The notes under the pieces: generated by a model
What the model saw: only the letters and a program-made list of their open reading frames with translations
Database searches by the model: none
Told to the model about the DNA's origin: nothing
In this document: piece by piece, positions 1 through 6,976 of the stretch
Numbering within the stretch: position 1 is the stretch's first letter
How the letters are laid out: every line of letters begins with the position of its first letter
Source of the DNA: Bryobacteraceae bacterium
GTDB lineage: Bacteria > Acidobacteriota > Terriglobia > Bryobacterales > Bryobacteraceae
Direction of reading: 5' to 3'
Length of the DNA: 64,000 nt
Assembly (NCBI GenBank): GCA_025980665.1
Contig: JAICXC010000001.1
Coordinates: 84,999-148,998 of the forward strand
Translations under genes and position numbers: made by a program

Positions 1-525
1 GCCGTTAGCGCGCCCCCATGTGGTCACTGCCGCCAGTTCCTCTACGAGTTTGCCGAGGGGCGCGATATCGAGATCCTATTGCCGGGGCAAGCCGCGACGG
101 CGCTTTCGATTTTGCTGCCGCACCCCTTCGGCCCCCGCGATCTGAATATCACACAAGGTCCGCTCTCACGGACAAAGATCGCGATTCAGGAGGTGGAGGA
201 CAATGTAGTGCAGGCCGCCCGCTACGCCGCCGCGAACGCGTATGCGCCGTATTCCAACTCCCCCTCGGGAGTCGCGATACGCTCACGCCGCGGAAACGTT
301 TATCGCGGGTCGTACATCGAAAACGCCGCTTTCAACCCGAGCCTGCCGCCGCTGCAAGTTGCCCTGGTCTCAATGGCGACGGCGAATGAGGAGTTCAACG
401 ATATCGCAGAGGTGGTTCTGGCCGAGGCCGGCAACAATTCCATCAGCCAGCTCAGTGCGACCAAATCGATGCTGACAGCGATTGCGCCTCGCGCGGAGTT
501 CCGGCTACTTCCACGCGCCAAGTAG
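1..525 (+). CDS. cdd: cytidine deaminase, C-terminal part (5' end outside window)
   Basis: The reading frame is open from base 1 and ends at a TAG at 523-525, so the N-terminus lies outside the window. The first residues hold PCGHCRQF, the zinc-binding and catalytic PCxxCRQ motif of cytidine deaminases, which convert cytidine and deoxycytidine to uridine and deoxyuridine in pyrimidine salvage. Further on, FGPRDL and then APYSNSPSGVAI and ENAAFNPSLPPLQ match the second, non-catalytic domain of the long E. coli-type enzyme, which is about 290 residues and dimeric. About 174 residues are visible. The end overlaps the convergent DinB-fold gene by about 20 bases. Confidence 0.9.
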   Translation, partial: AVSAPPCGHCRQFLYEFAEGRDIEILLPGQAATALSILLPHPFGPRDLNITQGPLSRTKIAIQEVEDNVVQAARYAAANAYAPYSNSPSGVAIRSRRGNVYRGSYIENAAFNPSLPPLQVALVSMATANEEFNDIAEVVLAEAGNNSISQLSATKSMLTAIAPRAEFRLLPRAK

Positions 526-981
526 CCGCCGCGTGAGCACCAATTGGCCGATGTGATATGCGTTGTGATCGGCCATCAGCAGCGCCTCGCGCAAGATTGT
601 CTGCCCGTCGCCGTGCGGAATGGGAGCATACAGATCCGTGGCATCGGCCGCCACCAGCTTGCGCATCGCTTCCAGGTCAGCGTTGAACGCGCGCACGCTC
701 TTGGCCCAGGCCTTGTCATTCGGCGGAGTCTTGGATTTCGGCCAATAGCCTGACGGCCATTCGGGCGACACATGCTTCGGATTGCGGCTGAATTCCAAAA
801 TGTCCGATTGCGCGATGCGCAAGTGTTCCAGGATTTCCCACGGCGAATGCTCGGCGCCCTTGGGTCTTTTTCCGCGCAAGGAAGCCGGTAGGCCCTTGAC
901 TGCGGCGTCGAACGTCACGTGCGCTTGCCCCCCAGCTAAGAGCTTTACTAAATGTTCCCGAACAGGTTTATCATTTGCCAT
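505..981 (-). CDS. DinB/YfiT-fold protein, possible thiol-dependent S-transferase
   Basis: The product is a 158-residue soluble protein predicted to be a DinB-type four-helix bundle. His53 (in LEHLRIA) and His139/His143 (in HNAYHIGQ) are placed like the metal-binding His triad of this superfamily. The superfamily includes mycothiol- and bacillithiol-dependent S-transferases and is related to the N-terminal domain of EgtB. It is the last gene of the ergothioneine operon and overlaps the preceding binding-protein gene by 11 bases. A thiol-transferase role using ergothioneine is inference from fold and position. A detoxification enzyme or damage-induced protein of unrelated function is also possible. 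Confidence 0.8.
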   Translation of the reverse strand: MANDKPVREHLVKLLAGGQAHVTFDAAVKGLPASLRGKRPKGAEHSPWEILEHLRIAQSDILEFSRNPKHVSPEWPSGYWPKSKTPPNDKAWAKSVRAFNADLEAMRKLVAADATDLYAPIPHGDGQTILREALLMADHNAYHIGQLVLTRRLLGAWK

Positions 982-1864
982 ACGTTTCCTTTAAGAATTC
1001 AGCGGCCACTTGCGATACCGGGCGATGCTCGGCGTCCACTTGATAGTTGAGTTGCTGCATGGTTTGATTGGTGAACTTTCCCGACAACTCTTGGAGGGCC
1101 TCGCGCATGCCAGGAGTGTCGCGCAGCCGGTCTTGCGACGCGACGATCGAAACCTGATACGGCGGAAAGGCATGTTTGTCGTCCGCCAGAACCTTGAGAG
1201 CGAGCTTCGATAACAATCCGTCGGTGGCGTTGGCCGCGATCATGGTCACCTGATTCCCTCCGAGCGCTTTGTATAGCAGGCCGAGATCCATGGTCTGTGG
1301 ACTTCCCGTCCAATGCAGATGATACGTCCGATCCAGCGCCGCCAGTCCATCTGGCCGCTGCTGAAACTCGTATCCGACGCCCAGAGCCCACGGAGTGTTG
1401 ACCATCGCAGCGTTCGTCAGATTTTCCAAATGCTTCGCGCGAGCATCGGCGCCCTTCACGACCATGGCAAAACTATTATCGATGCCGAGCGGATCCATCC
1501 ACTCGATTTTGAAGCGCTTCGCATATTCGGATCGAACGTGGGCCAGGACACGTGCCGGATCGTTGTCGGGAGGGTCTTTCAAAATCGCGGTGAGGGCTGT
1601 GCCGGTGTATTCAGGATAGACGTCGATCTCCTGATTGACCAAGGCTCCATGTGCTAACAGGGTGCCGCCCAGATTCAATTGCCGGTTCACTTTCTGATGC
1701 AGACGATGTTCCAGATGCTGTGCGATGATCTCGCCGAGGATTACCTGTTCCGTGAAGTTTTTCGATCCAACGCGGATACCCCGATTGCTGACGGTCCACA
1801 AAGCCAGCGCCGCGATCAGGGCGACCACCAGAGTCAGACCGACGATAATTTTCGTTCGACCCAT
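971..1864 (-). CDS. OpuC/YehZ-type ABC transporter substrate-binding protein
   Basis: The product is 297 residues. An N-terminal hydrophobic segment (about residues 5-25) is followed by RVGSKNFTEQVILGEI, the typical start of the OpuAC/OsmF family of periplasmic proteins that bind glycine betaine, choline and other quaternary amines. ATPase and permease genes sit immediately upstream, and its start overlaps the permease end by 31 bases, so the importer is complete. Because the operon also holds egtB and egtD, the ligand may be ergothioneine, itself a betaine. The ergothioneine importer EgtUV belongs to this same transporter family. Glycine betaine or choline is the conservative alternative. 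Confidence 0.9.
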   Translation of the reverse strand: MGRTKIIVGLTLVVALIAALALWTVSNRGIRVGSKNFTEQVILGEIIAQHLEHRLHQKVNRQLNLGGTLLAHGALVNQEIDVYPEYTGTALTAILKDPPDNDPARVLAHVRSEYAKRFKIEWMDPLGIDNSFAMVVKGADARAKHLENLTNAAMVNTPWALGVGYEFQQRPDGLAALDRTYHLHWTGSPQTMDLGLLYKALGGNQVTMIAANATDGLLSKLALKVLADDKHAFPPYQVSIVASQDRLRDTPGMREALQELSGKFTNQTMQQLNYQVDAEHRPVSQVAAEFLKETYGK

Positions 1865-2454
1865 CCCAATCCCCAGTCTGCAGCGAGCGCGATCAGCGCG
1901 GCCGGCACAGCTCCTGCAAGAATCTGCACCGTATCCACGGACGCGACGCCTCGAAAAATAAAAACGCCCAGCCCGCCACCGCCGATTGCTGCGGCAATGG
2001 TGGCGGTCCCGATCGTGGTAACCGTCGCGACTCTGATCCCCGCCATGATAGTCGGCGCCGCCAGAGGGATCTGGACTTGACGTAGCAACTGTCCGTCCGT
2101 CATCCCCATCGCAATGGCGGATTCACAAACCGCGGCTTCCACACCCAGAATCCCGACCAAAGTATTACGCAGGATCGGAAGCAGAGCGTATAGCACTAGA
2201 GCCACGATCACGGTTCGTTTGCCTATGCCACCTATGAACGGAATCGGGATCAAGAAGCCGAACAACGCCAGGCTAGGGATGGTCTGCATGATGTTCGAGA
2301 ATCCAAGCAACCAGGGGCGCGCTGCACGATGGCGCGTCAAGTAGATTCCCAGCGGCACACCGATGGCGATGGCGAACACCATCGCATTCAGTACCAGGAG
2401 CAGATGCTCCGCCGTAAGCTGGAGGATATCGCCCCACAGGTCTGAGCGCATCAC
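1834..2454 (-). CDS. osmoprotectant-type ABC transporter permease
   Basis: The 206-residue integral membrane protein has about five or six hydrophobic segments and the OpuCB/YehW-like stretches MQTIPSLALFGFLIP and GILGVEAAVCESAIAMGMT. It would form the inner-membrane channel for the downstream binding protein and upstream ATPase. Unlike the EgtU proteins described in Streptococcus and Helicobacter, where permease and binding domain are fused, the two domains are separate genes here. It starts 9 bases after the ATPase gene ends, which supports one transcript. Confidence 0.9.
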   Translation of the reverse strand: MMRSDLWGDILQLTAEHLLLVLNAMVFAIAIGVPLGIYLTRHRAARPWLLGFSNIMQTIPSLALFGFLIPIPFIGGIGKRTVIVALVLYALLPILRNTLVGILGVEAAVCESAIAMGMTDGQLLRQVQIPLAAPTIMAGIRVATVTTIGTATIAAAIGGGGLGVFIFRGVASVDTVQILAGAVPAALIALAADWGLGWVERKLSSV

Positions 2455-2463
2455 TAATTTGTA

Positions 2464-3192
2464 TCAGTTGTCGAGGACTGCCAGAAAAGCGCGCGCTTCG
2501 TCGCACTGTGCCTGCCGGAATTCCTGCGGCGGCGCCAGCACTTCCAAGCGTCCTTCCGACAGCAGCGCGATTTTGCTTGCGAGCAGCAGGGCTTCGCGCA
2601 CATCGTGGGTCACAAAGATGGAGGTCTTCTGAAAATCCTCGCGCAGGGTCAGGAACTGGCGCTGCAATTCCAGCCGCATGACCGGATCCAGAGCGCCGAA
2701 CGGTTCGTCGAACAGCAGAACGGGCGGATCGGCCGCCAATGCGCGCGCCACACCGACTCGCTGGCGTTGCCCGCCGGAAAGCTGCCGGGGATAGCGCGAT
2801 CGGAACTCGATTGGAGGCATCCCGACTTTTTGGAGAAGCAAGTTCACGCGCGTCTCGATATCCGACGTACTCCAGCCTTCCAGTTTGGGAACTAAGCCAA
2901 CGTTATCGCCGACGGTGAAGTGAGGAAACAATCCGACTTCCTGGATCACGTAACCGATTCGGCGACGCAGCTGGATCGGATCCCAATCGGTGGTCGCGCG
3001 ACCGTCGACCAAGACCTGTCCCTTGGTCGGGAAGAGCATACCATTGATCATCTTGAGCGCAGTGGTCTTGCCCGATCCACTGCGACCCAGAAGGACGAGC
3101 GTCTCACCCGCTTCTACGCCCAAACTTAGGTCCCGGAGAATCGGTTTCCCCGCGATCTCGTAAGAGACGGCGCGAAACTCGACCAGCGCCAT
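2464..3192 (-). CDS. osmoprotectant-type ABC transporter ATP-binding protein
   Basis: This is the ATPase of the OpuC-like importer. Walker A is LGRSGSGKTTALKMI, the signature is LSGGQRQRVGVARALA, and Walker B is VLLFDEPFGALD. No CBS domains follow the nucleotide-binding domain, unlike many osmotically gated ProV/OpuCA ATPases, so it may not sense ionic strength. The start at 3192 (MALVEFRAV) is preferred over an upstream in-frame ATG because it overlaps the egtD stop as TAATG, a translational-coupling arrangement. The product is 242 residues from this start. Confidence 0.92.
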   Translation of the reverse strand: MALVEFRAVSYEIAGKPILRDLSLGVEAGETLVLLGRSGSGKTTALKMINGMLFPTKGQVLVDGRATTDWDPIQLRRRIGYVIQEVGLFPHFTVGDNVGLVPKLEGWSTSDIETRVNLLLQKVGMPPIEFRSRYPRQLSGGQRQRVGVARALAADPPVLLFDEPFGALDPVMRLELQRQFLTLREDFQKTSIFVTHDVREALLLASKIALLSEGRLEVLAPPQEFRQAQCDEARAFLAVLDN

Positions 3193-4160
3193 TAACTCAC
3201 CACAAAGAGGCTTTCGGCAAAAGGCCACTCATGGTCGATCCACTGCGCTTCGCATCGGAATCCTGCGATCTCGGCCAGGCGGGCGATCTCATCGTGAGAA
3301 TACTTGTGGCTGTTCTCGGTCCAGATCGTTTCACCGGCTTCGAAAGCGATCTTAAGATCCGCGGCATGGATGGTTACGATTTGCTTGCGCAGAGACTGCA
3401 GGTGCATCTCGACGCTCCCGGTTTCGGAATTGAATCGCGCCAGATGACGGAACTGGGTTAGGTCGAAATCCGCATCCAGCTCCCGGTTGATACGGACCAA
3501 AAGATTCAGATTGAACGCAGCAGTGATTCCCAGCGGATCGTCATAGGCCTGGATGAGCTGGGAAACTGATTTTTCCAGGTCCGTACCCAGAAGCATCGCA
3601 TCGCCGGGTTTTAGAATCATCCGGACATTGCGGAGAAAGTTGATGTCCGCTGGATGGCTGAAATTGCCGATGGTGCTTCCGAGAAAGAGCACCAGAATAC
3701 GCTGGCCATCGCGCCTGCGGGCAGCCACCTCCAGCAGGCCATCGAGATACTCACGTTCCAGGCCGACGATGCCGACCGAATCGATATCGGCCAGCTCACG
3801 GCGGCAAACTGCCAGCGCAGCCGACGAAATCTCGATAGGGAAATAATACGTATGCCGGCGGCGGGAGAGCGCTTCCAGGATCCAGCGAGTCTTCGTGCCG
3901 CTTCCGCTGCCAAGTTCGCACAGCACGACATCGCCCGCGATGCGCTCCACGATTTCGCTGGCGTGTCCTCGAATGAGCCGTTCATCCGCGCGCGTTACGC
4001 CGTATTCCGGAAGCTCGGCGATCACTTCAAAGAGCTTCGACCCGATCGTATCGTACAGATATTTCGAAGGCAATTCTTTTTGCCCCGGTTTGGTAAGCCC
4101 GTTTCGTATGTCTGTGGCAAATTCGCCCGCCGCTCTCGCTACGATGGTGCTTGTTCGCAT
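3192..4160 (-). CDS. egtD: L-histidine N-alpha-methyltransferase EgtD
   Basis: The 322-residue SAM-dependent methyltransferase trimethylates histidine to hercynine, the first step of ergothioneine synthesis. Family features include YLYDTIGSKLFEVI near residue 35, the SAM-binding loop ELGSGSGTKT, FLGSTIGNF, and the C-terminal histidine-binding segment IWTENSHKYS, which carries the Glu and Ser that hold the substrate. The gene lies between egtB (32-base gap) and the ABC ATPase gene (1-base overlap). No egtA, egtC or egtE is nearby, as expected when EgtB can use cysteine directly. Confidence 0.95.
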   Translation of the reverse strand: MRTSTIVARAAGEFATDIRNGLTKPGQKELPSKYLYDTIGSKLFEVIAELPEYGVTRADERLIRGHASEIVERIAGDVVLCELGSGSGTKTRWILEALSRRRHTYYFPIEISSAALAVCRRELADIDSVGIVGLEREYLDGLLEVAARRRDGQRILVLFLGSTIGNFSHPADINFLRNVRMILKPGDAMLLGTDLEKSVSQLIQAYDDPLGITAAFNLNLLVRINRELDADFDLTQFRHLARFNSETGSVEMHLQSLRKQIVTIHAADLKIAFEAGETIWTENSHKYSHDEIARLAEIAGFRCEAQWIDHEWPFAESLFVVS

Positions 4161-4192
4161 AAATAGCCTTTATTTCGCCCGTCTCGTTTAGA

Positions 4193-5476
4193 TCAACTCG
4201 CGCAACGGAATCCGGCGTACACGTAGGGATAGTGGGGTTGGAACCAGTTCCGGAACGTCCGCCGCAGCATACTTCGATCCGTGCGAAGCGAGCCCCCTTT
4301 CATCACAAAATGTTTGCCATCGAAAAAATTGGCAGAGTAGCCCTCGTAGAACGGGAACGCTTGGAACCCCGTGTACGGTTCAAAGTGACTCGAGGTCCAC
4401 TCCCAGCCGTTGGCCAACAGGCCGTCCAAGCCGAACGCGCTTCGCGCACGCGGGAAAGCATCGACGGGCGCCGGATCCCAGCGCTCGAAGTCGAAATACC
4501 CATGCTGTGATCCCGGTGTTTCCGAACCCCAAGGGAAGCCTTCTTCGGAGCTGTAGGCCGCCCTTTGCCATTCGGCTTCGGTCGGCAAACGCCTGCCGGC
4601 CCAACGAGCGTATGCGGAAGCCTCGGCATGGCTCACGTAAACCGGCCAGGACAGCGGCAACGGGATTTCATCGAACATCGTCCGTAGATGCCAGGAATCG
4701 CTCGCGCGTTTCCAAAAGGCTGGATGGGAAACATTCTGGGCTGACTTCCATTCCCAGTCAGCGGGTGTCCACAGGCTTGGATCGTGATATCCGCCCGCCC
4801 GCAGGAAATTGAGGAATTGACCGTTCGTAACTTTGTAGCGGTCAATGGAGAATCCCGGAACGCTGACCGATTGGGCTTCGTATTCGTTGTCCCACCCGAA
4901 GTCGGCGTCATCGCGAGAAAGGCCCAGCGTAACGCTCCCTGCGGGGATTTCGATAATCTCGGGCGATGGTTGATCGCGCTCAGGCACATCGGCCTGCGCG
5001 TGGCGGATTTTCTTTTCGAGCGGTAACTGGTGAAACATGTATGCCAAAGTCTCGGCATGCATCAGCCGATGTTCGATCGCCGTGTTCAATAATATTTCCG
5101 GAACAGGGTTGCTTTCTAACAGGGAATCGAGCGCCTCGCGCACACGCGCTGCATAGCGCTGGACATCCTCCAGTGCAGGCCAGTCCGACGGCTGATCGGA
5201 AGGCAAACCGCCATCCACTGGATCGATGCCAAACGCGAAAAGCCGGTCCAGATTCTCATCGAACGGGCGCAAGCTGCACTGCGACCGCAGCAGGTTCCAA
5301 TCGAAGGCTTCCAAATGGCCGATGTAGAAAACAATGCGATGCCGCTCCGGGATAGGCCGATCATACTGCGAATCGGGCTTGACGATCGCAAACAGCTTAT
5401 CGGTCTGCGCGCGGGCTTGATCCAGACGCTCCAGCAGGAGCCGATAGCTTCGGAGCGTGTCTTGTGCGGCAAGCAT
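4193..5476 (-). CDS. egtB: ergothioneine biosynthesis sulfoxide synthase EgtB
   Basis: The 427-residue non-heme iron enzyme joins hercynine to a sulfur donor (cysteine or gamma-glutamylcysteine) with oxygen to give the sulfoxide precursor of ergothioneine. The N-terminal DinB_2 domain carries the probable iron ligands His54 (in YIGHLEAFDW) and His136/His140 (in EHRLMHAET). The C-terminal FGE-sulfatase domain ends with GWEWTSS, KGGSLRTD and FRNWFQPHYPYVYAGFR, all diagnostic. With no gamma-glutamyl pathway genes here, a type II enzyme using cysteine directly is likely, as reported for another acidobacterium, Chloracidobacterium. It starts 6 bases after the reductase gene. Confidence 0.95.
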   Translation of the reverse strand: MLAAQDTLRSYRLLLERLDQARAQTDKLFAIVKPDSQYDRPIPERHRIVFYIGHLEAFDWNLLRSQCSLRPFDENLDRLFAFGIDPVDGGLPSDQPSDWPALEDVQRYAARVREALDSLLESNPVPEILLNTAIEHRLMHAETLAYMFHQLPLEKKIRHAQADVPERDQPSPEIIEIPAGSVTLGLSRDDADFGWDNEYEAQSVSVPGFSIDRYKVTNGQFLNFLRAGGYHDPSLWTPADWEWKSAQNVSHPAFWKRASDSWHLRTMFDEIPLPLSWPVYVSHAEASAYARWAGRRLPTEAEWQRAAYSSEEGFPWGSETPGSQHGYFDFERWDPAPVDAFPRARSAFGLDGLLANGWEWTSSHFEPYTGFQAFPFYEGYSANFFDGKHFVMKGGSLRTDRSMLRRTFRNWFQPHYPYVYAGFRCAS

Positions 5477-5482
5477 AATGTG

Positions 5483-6871
5483 TCAGTTACTCGCGGCCAG
5501 CGGTTTTAGCTCGCCCAACATAGTCGGAATCAGTTCGGACACCGTCGGGTGGATATGCATGGCCCTCTGGATCACCGTGTATGGCTTGTCAGCATACATC
5601 ACATCAAGGATGGAGTGAATCGCCTCATCCCCGCCCGTCCCGAGAATCGCCGCCCCCATGATCCGCTGCGTGCCCGCATCTATAAGAACCTTCATAAAGC
5701 CCAGCGTTTCGCCCTTTTCCACCGCACGCCCGACTTTGGTCATGGGACGCATACCCATCAACAACTTCCGTCCGCTGGCCCGAGCCTCCGTTTCCGTCAT
5801 TCCGGCGCGTCCCAACGGCGGGTCGATGAACAGAGCATATGTCGGGATTCGGTCGCTGACTTTGCGAGCGTCATTGTCCAACAGGTTTGCGGCGACAATC
5901 TCGAAATCGTTATACGACGTGTGGGTAAATCCGCCTTTGCCGTTGCAATCGCCCAGAGCCCAGATACCTCGCACGTTGGTGCGGAGCTGATCGTCTACTT
6001 CGATGTATCCACGGGTATCCATCGAAACTCCGGCCTTTTCGAGTCCCAGATCGTCGGTATTGGGGCGTCGCCCAACCGCGATCAATACGTGGGAGCCGCA
6101 AATCTCAGAGCTTAAGCCAGCCGTCTCGATGCTCGCAACGGTCTCGTCACCGAAGCGCGAAAAGCTCTTGCATTTCGTGCCGAGGCAAACCTGGATGCCT
6201 TCACGCTGTAGGATGTCCAGAATCGCCGCAGAAATGTCCTCATCTTCTCGTGAAATCAGCCGAGTCCCATTTTCGACAATCGTAACCTCGCTGCCGAAGC
6301 GGCGGAACATCTGGCCGAATTCCAGACCGATATAGCTGCCGCCCACAATGATCAGATGCTTAGGAAGAGAATCAAGATGCATCATTGAGCTGTTGGTGAG
6401 AAACGATATTTTATTCAGCCCGGGGATGGGAGGAACTACCGCGCGTGCGCCCACGTTGAGGAAGATTCTCTCGGCGGTCAAACGCGCATCACCGACGCTC
6501 ACTTCGTTGGCCGATTCGAACCGGGCGTGGCCCTGATACACCGTACACTTAGGCATTTTTCTAAGCCCGGATTCCACGCTTTGATTTGACTGGCCCGAGA
6601 TCGCGTCCTTTCGCTCCTTGACGCGTTTCATGTCGATGGTCGGAGGGGTGCCGGTCACGACGCCGAACTCCGCCGCGCGGCTGGCGAGATGCGCCGCATA
6701 AGCATTGGCGACCATGGCTTTGGTCGGAATGCAGCCCGTATTGACGCAGGTCCCACCAAAAAGCCCGCGCTCAATGATCGCGACCTTCTGCCCGGCATCA
6801 GTCAGGCGCTTGGCCAAGGGCGGCCCAGCCTGTCCGGTGCCAATAATAATGGCTTCGTAAGGGATGCTCAT
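5483..6871 (-). CDS. FAD-dependent pyridine nucleotide-disulfide oxidoreductase
   Basis: The 462-residue class I flavoprotein disulfide reductase has an N-terminal FAD-binding IIIGTGQAGPPLA, the redox-active cysteine pair in GGTCVNTGCIPTK, an NAD(P)-binding GGSYIGLEFGQMF, a second FAD motif around ALGDCNGKGG, and a C-terminal HIHPTVSELIPT with the His-Glu pair that serves the dimer partner's active site. The family includes mercuric, glutathione and mycothione reductases and dihydrolipoamide dehydrogenase. No MerA-type N-terminal metal domain or C-terminal Cys pair is present. As the first gene of the ergothioneine operon it may reduce a low-molecular-weight disulfide; that substrate is inference. 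Confidence 0.9.
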   Translation of the reverse strand: MSIPYEAIIIGTGQAGPPLAKRLTDAGQKVAIIERGLFGGTCVNTGCIPTKAMVANAYAAHLASRAAEFGVVTGTPPTIDMKRVKERKDAISGQSNQSVESGLRKMPKCTVYQGHARFESANEVSVGDARLTAERIFLNVGARAVVPPIPGLNKISFLTNSSMMHLDSLPKHLIIVGGSYIGLEFGQMFRRFGSEVTIVENGTRLISREDEDISAAILDILQREGIQVCLGTKCKSFSRFGDETVASIETAGLSSEICGSHVLIAVGRRPNTDDLGLEKAGVSMDTRGYIEVDDQLRTNVRGIWALGDCNGKGGFTHTSYNDFEIVAANLLDNDARKVSDRIPTYALFIDPPLGRAGMTETEARASGRKLLMGMRPMTKVGRAVEKGETLGFMKVLIDAGTQRIMGAAILGTGGDEAIHSILDVMYADKPYTVIQRAMHIHPTVSELIPTMLGELKPLAASN

Positions 6872-6976
6872 GGCTTGATTTCCCCGGACGTGGGGCAGAT
6901 CTCCATTATCATCCTTTGAGTCCAGACCGGTTGCCTCGCGGGACCGCCTACGTTAGGATTCAGCCTAGGGGAACAG
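6872..6976. promoter_or_regulatory. divergent intergenic region heading the ergothioneine operon
   Basis: About 105 bases separate the divergent starts of the disulfide reductase gene (minus) and the DUF1592 gene (plus). It must contain both promoters. On the minus strand a TGATAAT-like -10 candidate lies near 6910-6916, but I see no good -35 partner and no clear operator palindrome. Confidence 0.35.

Noticed and set aside
971..3192. Reading the ABC transporter simply as a glycine betaine importer unrelated to egt genes
   Set aside because: Not excluded, but one-base overlap with egtD and continuous operon structure make a functional link more likely, so it is kept as the alternative and not the main call.
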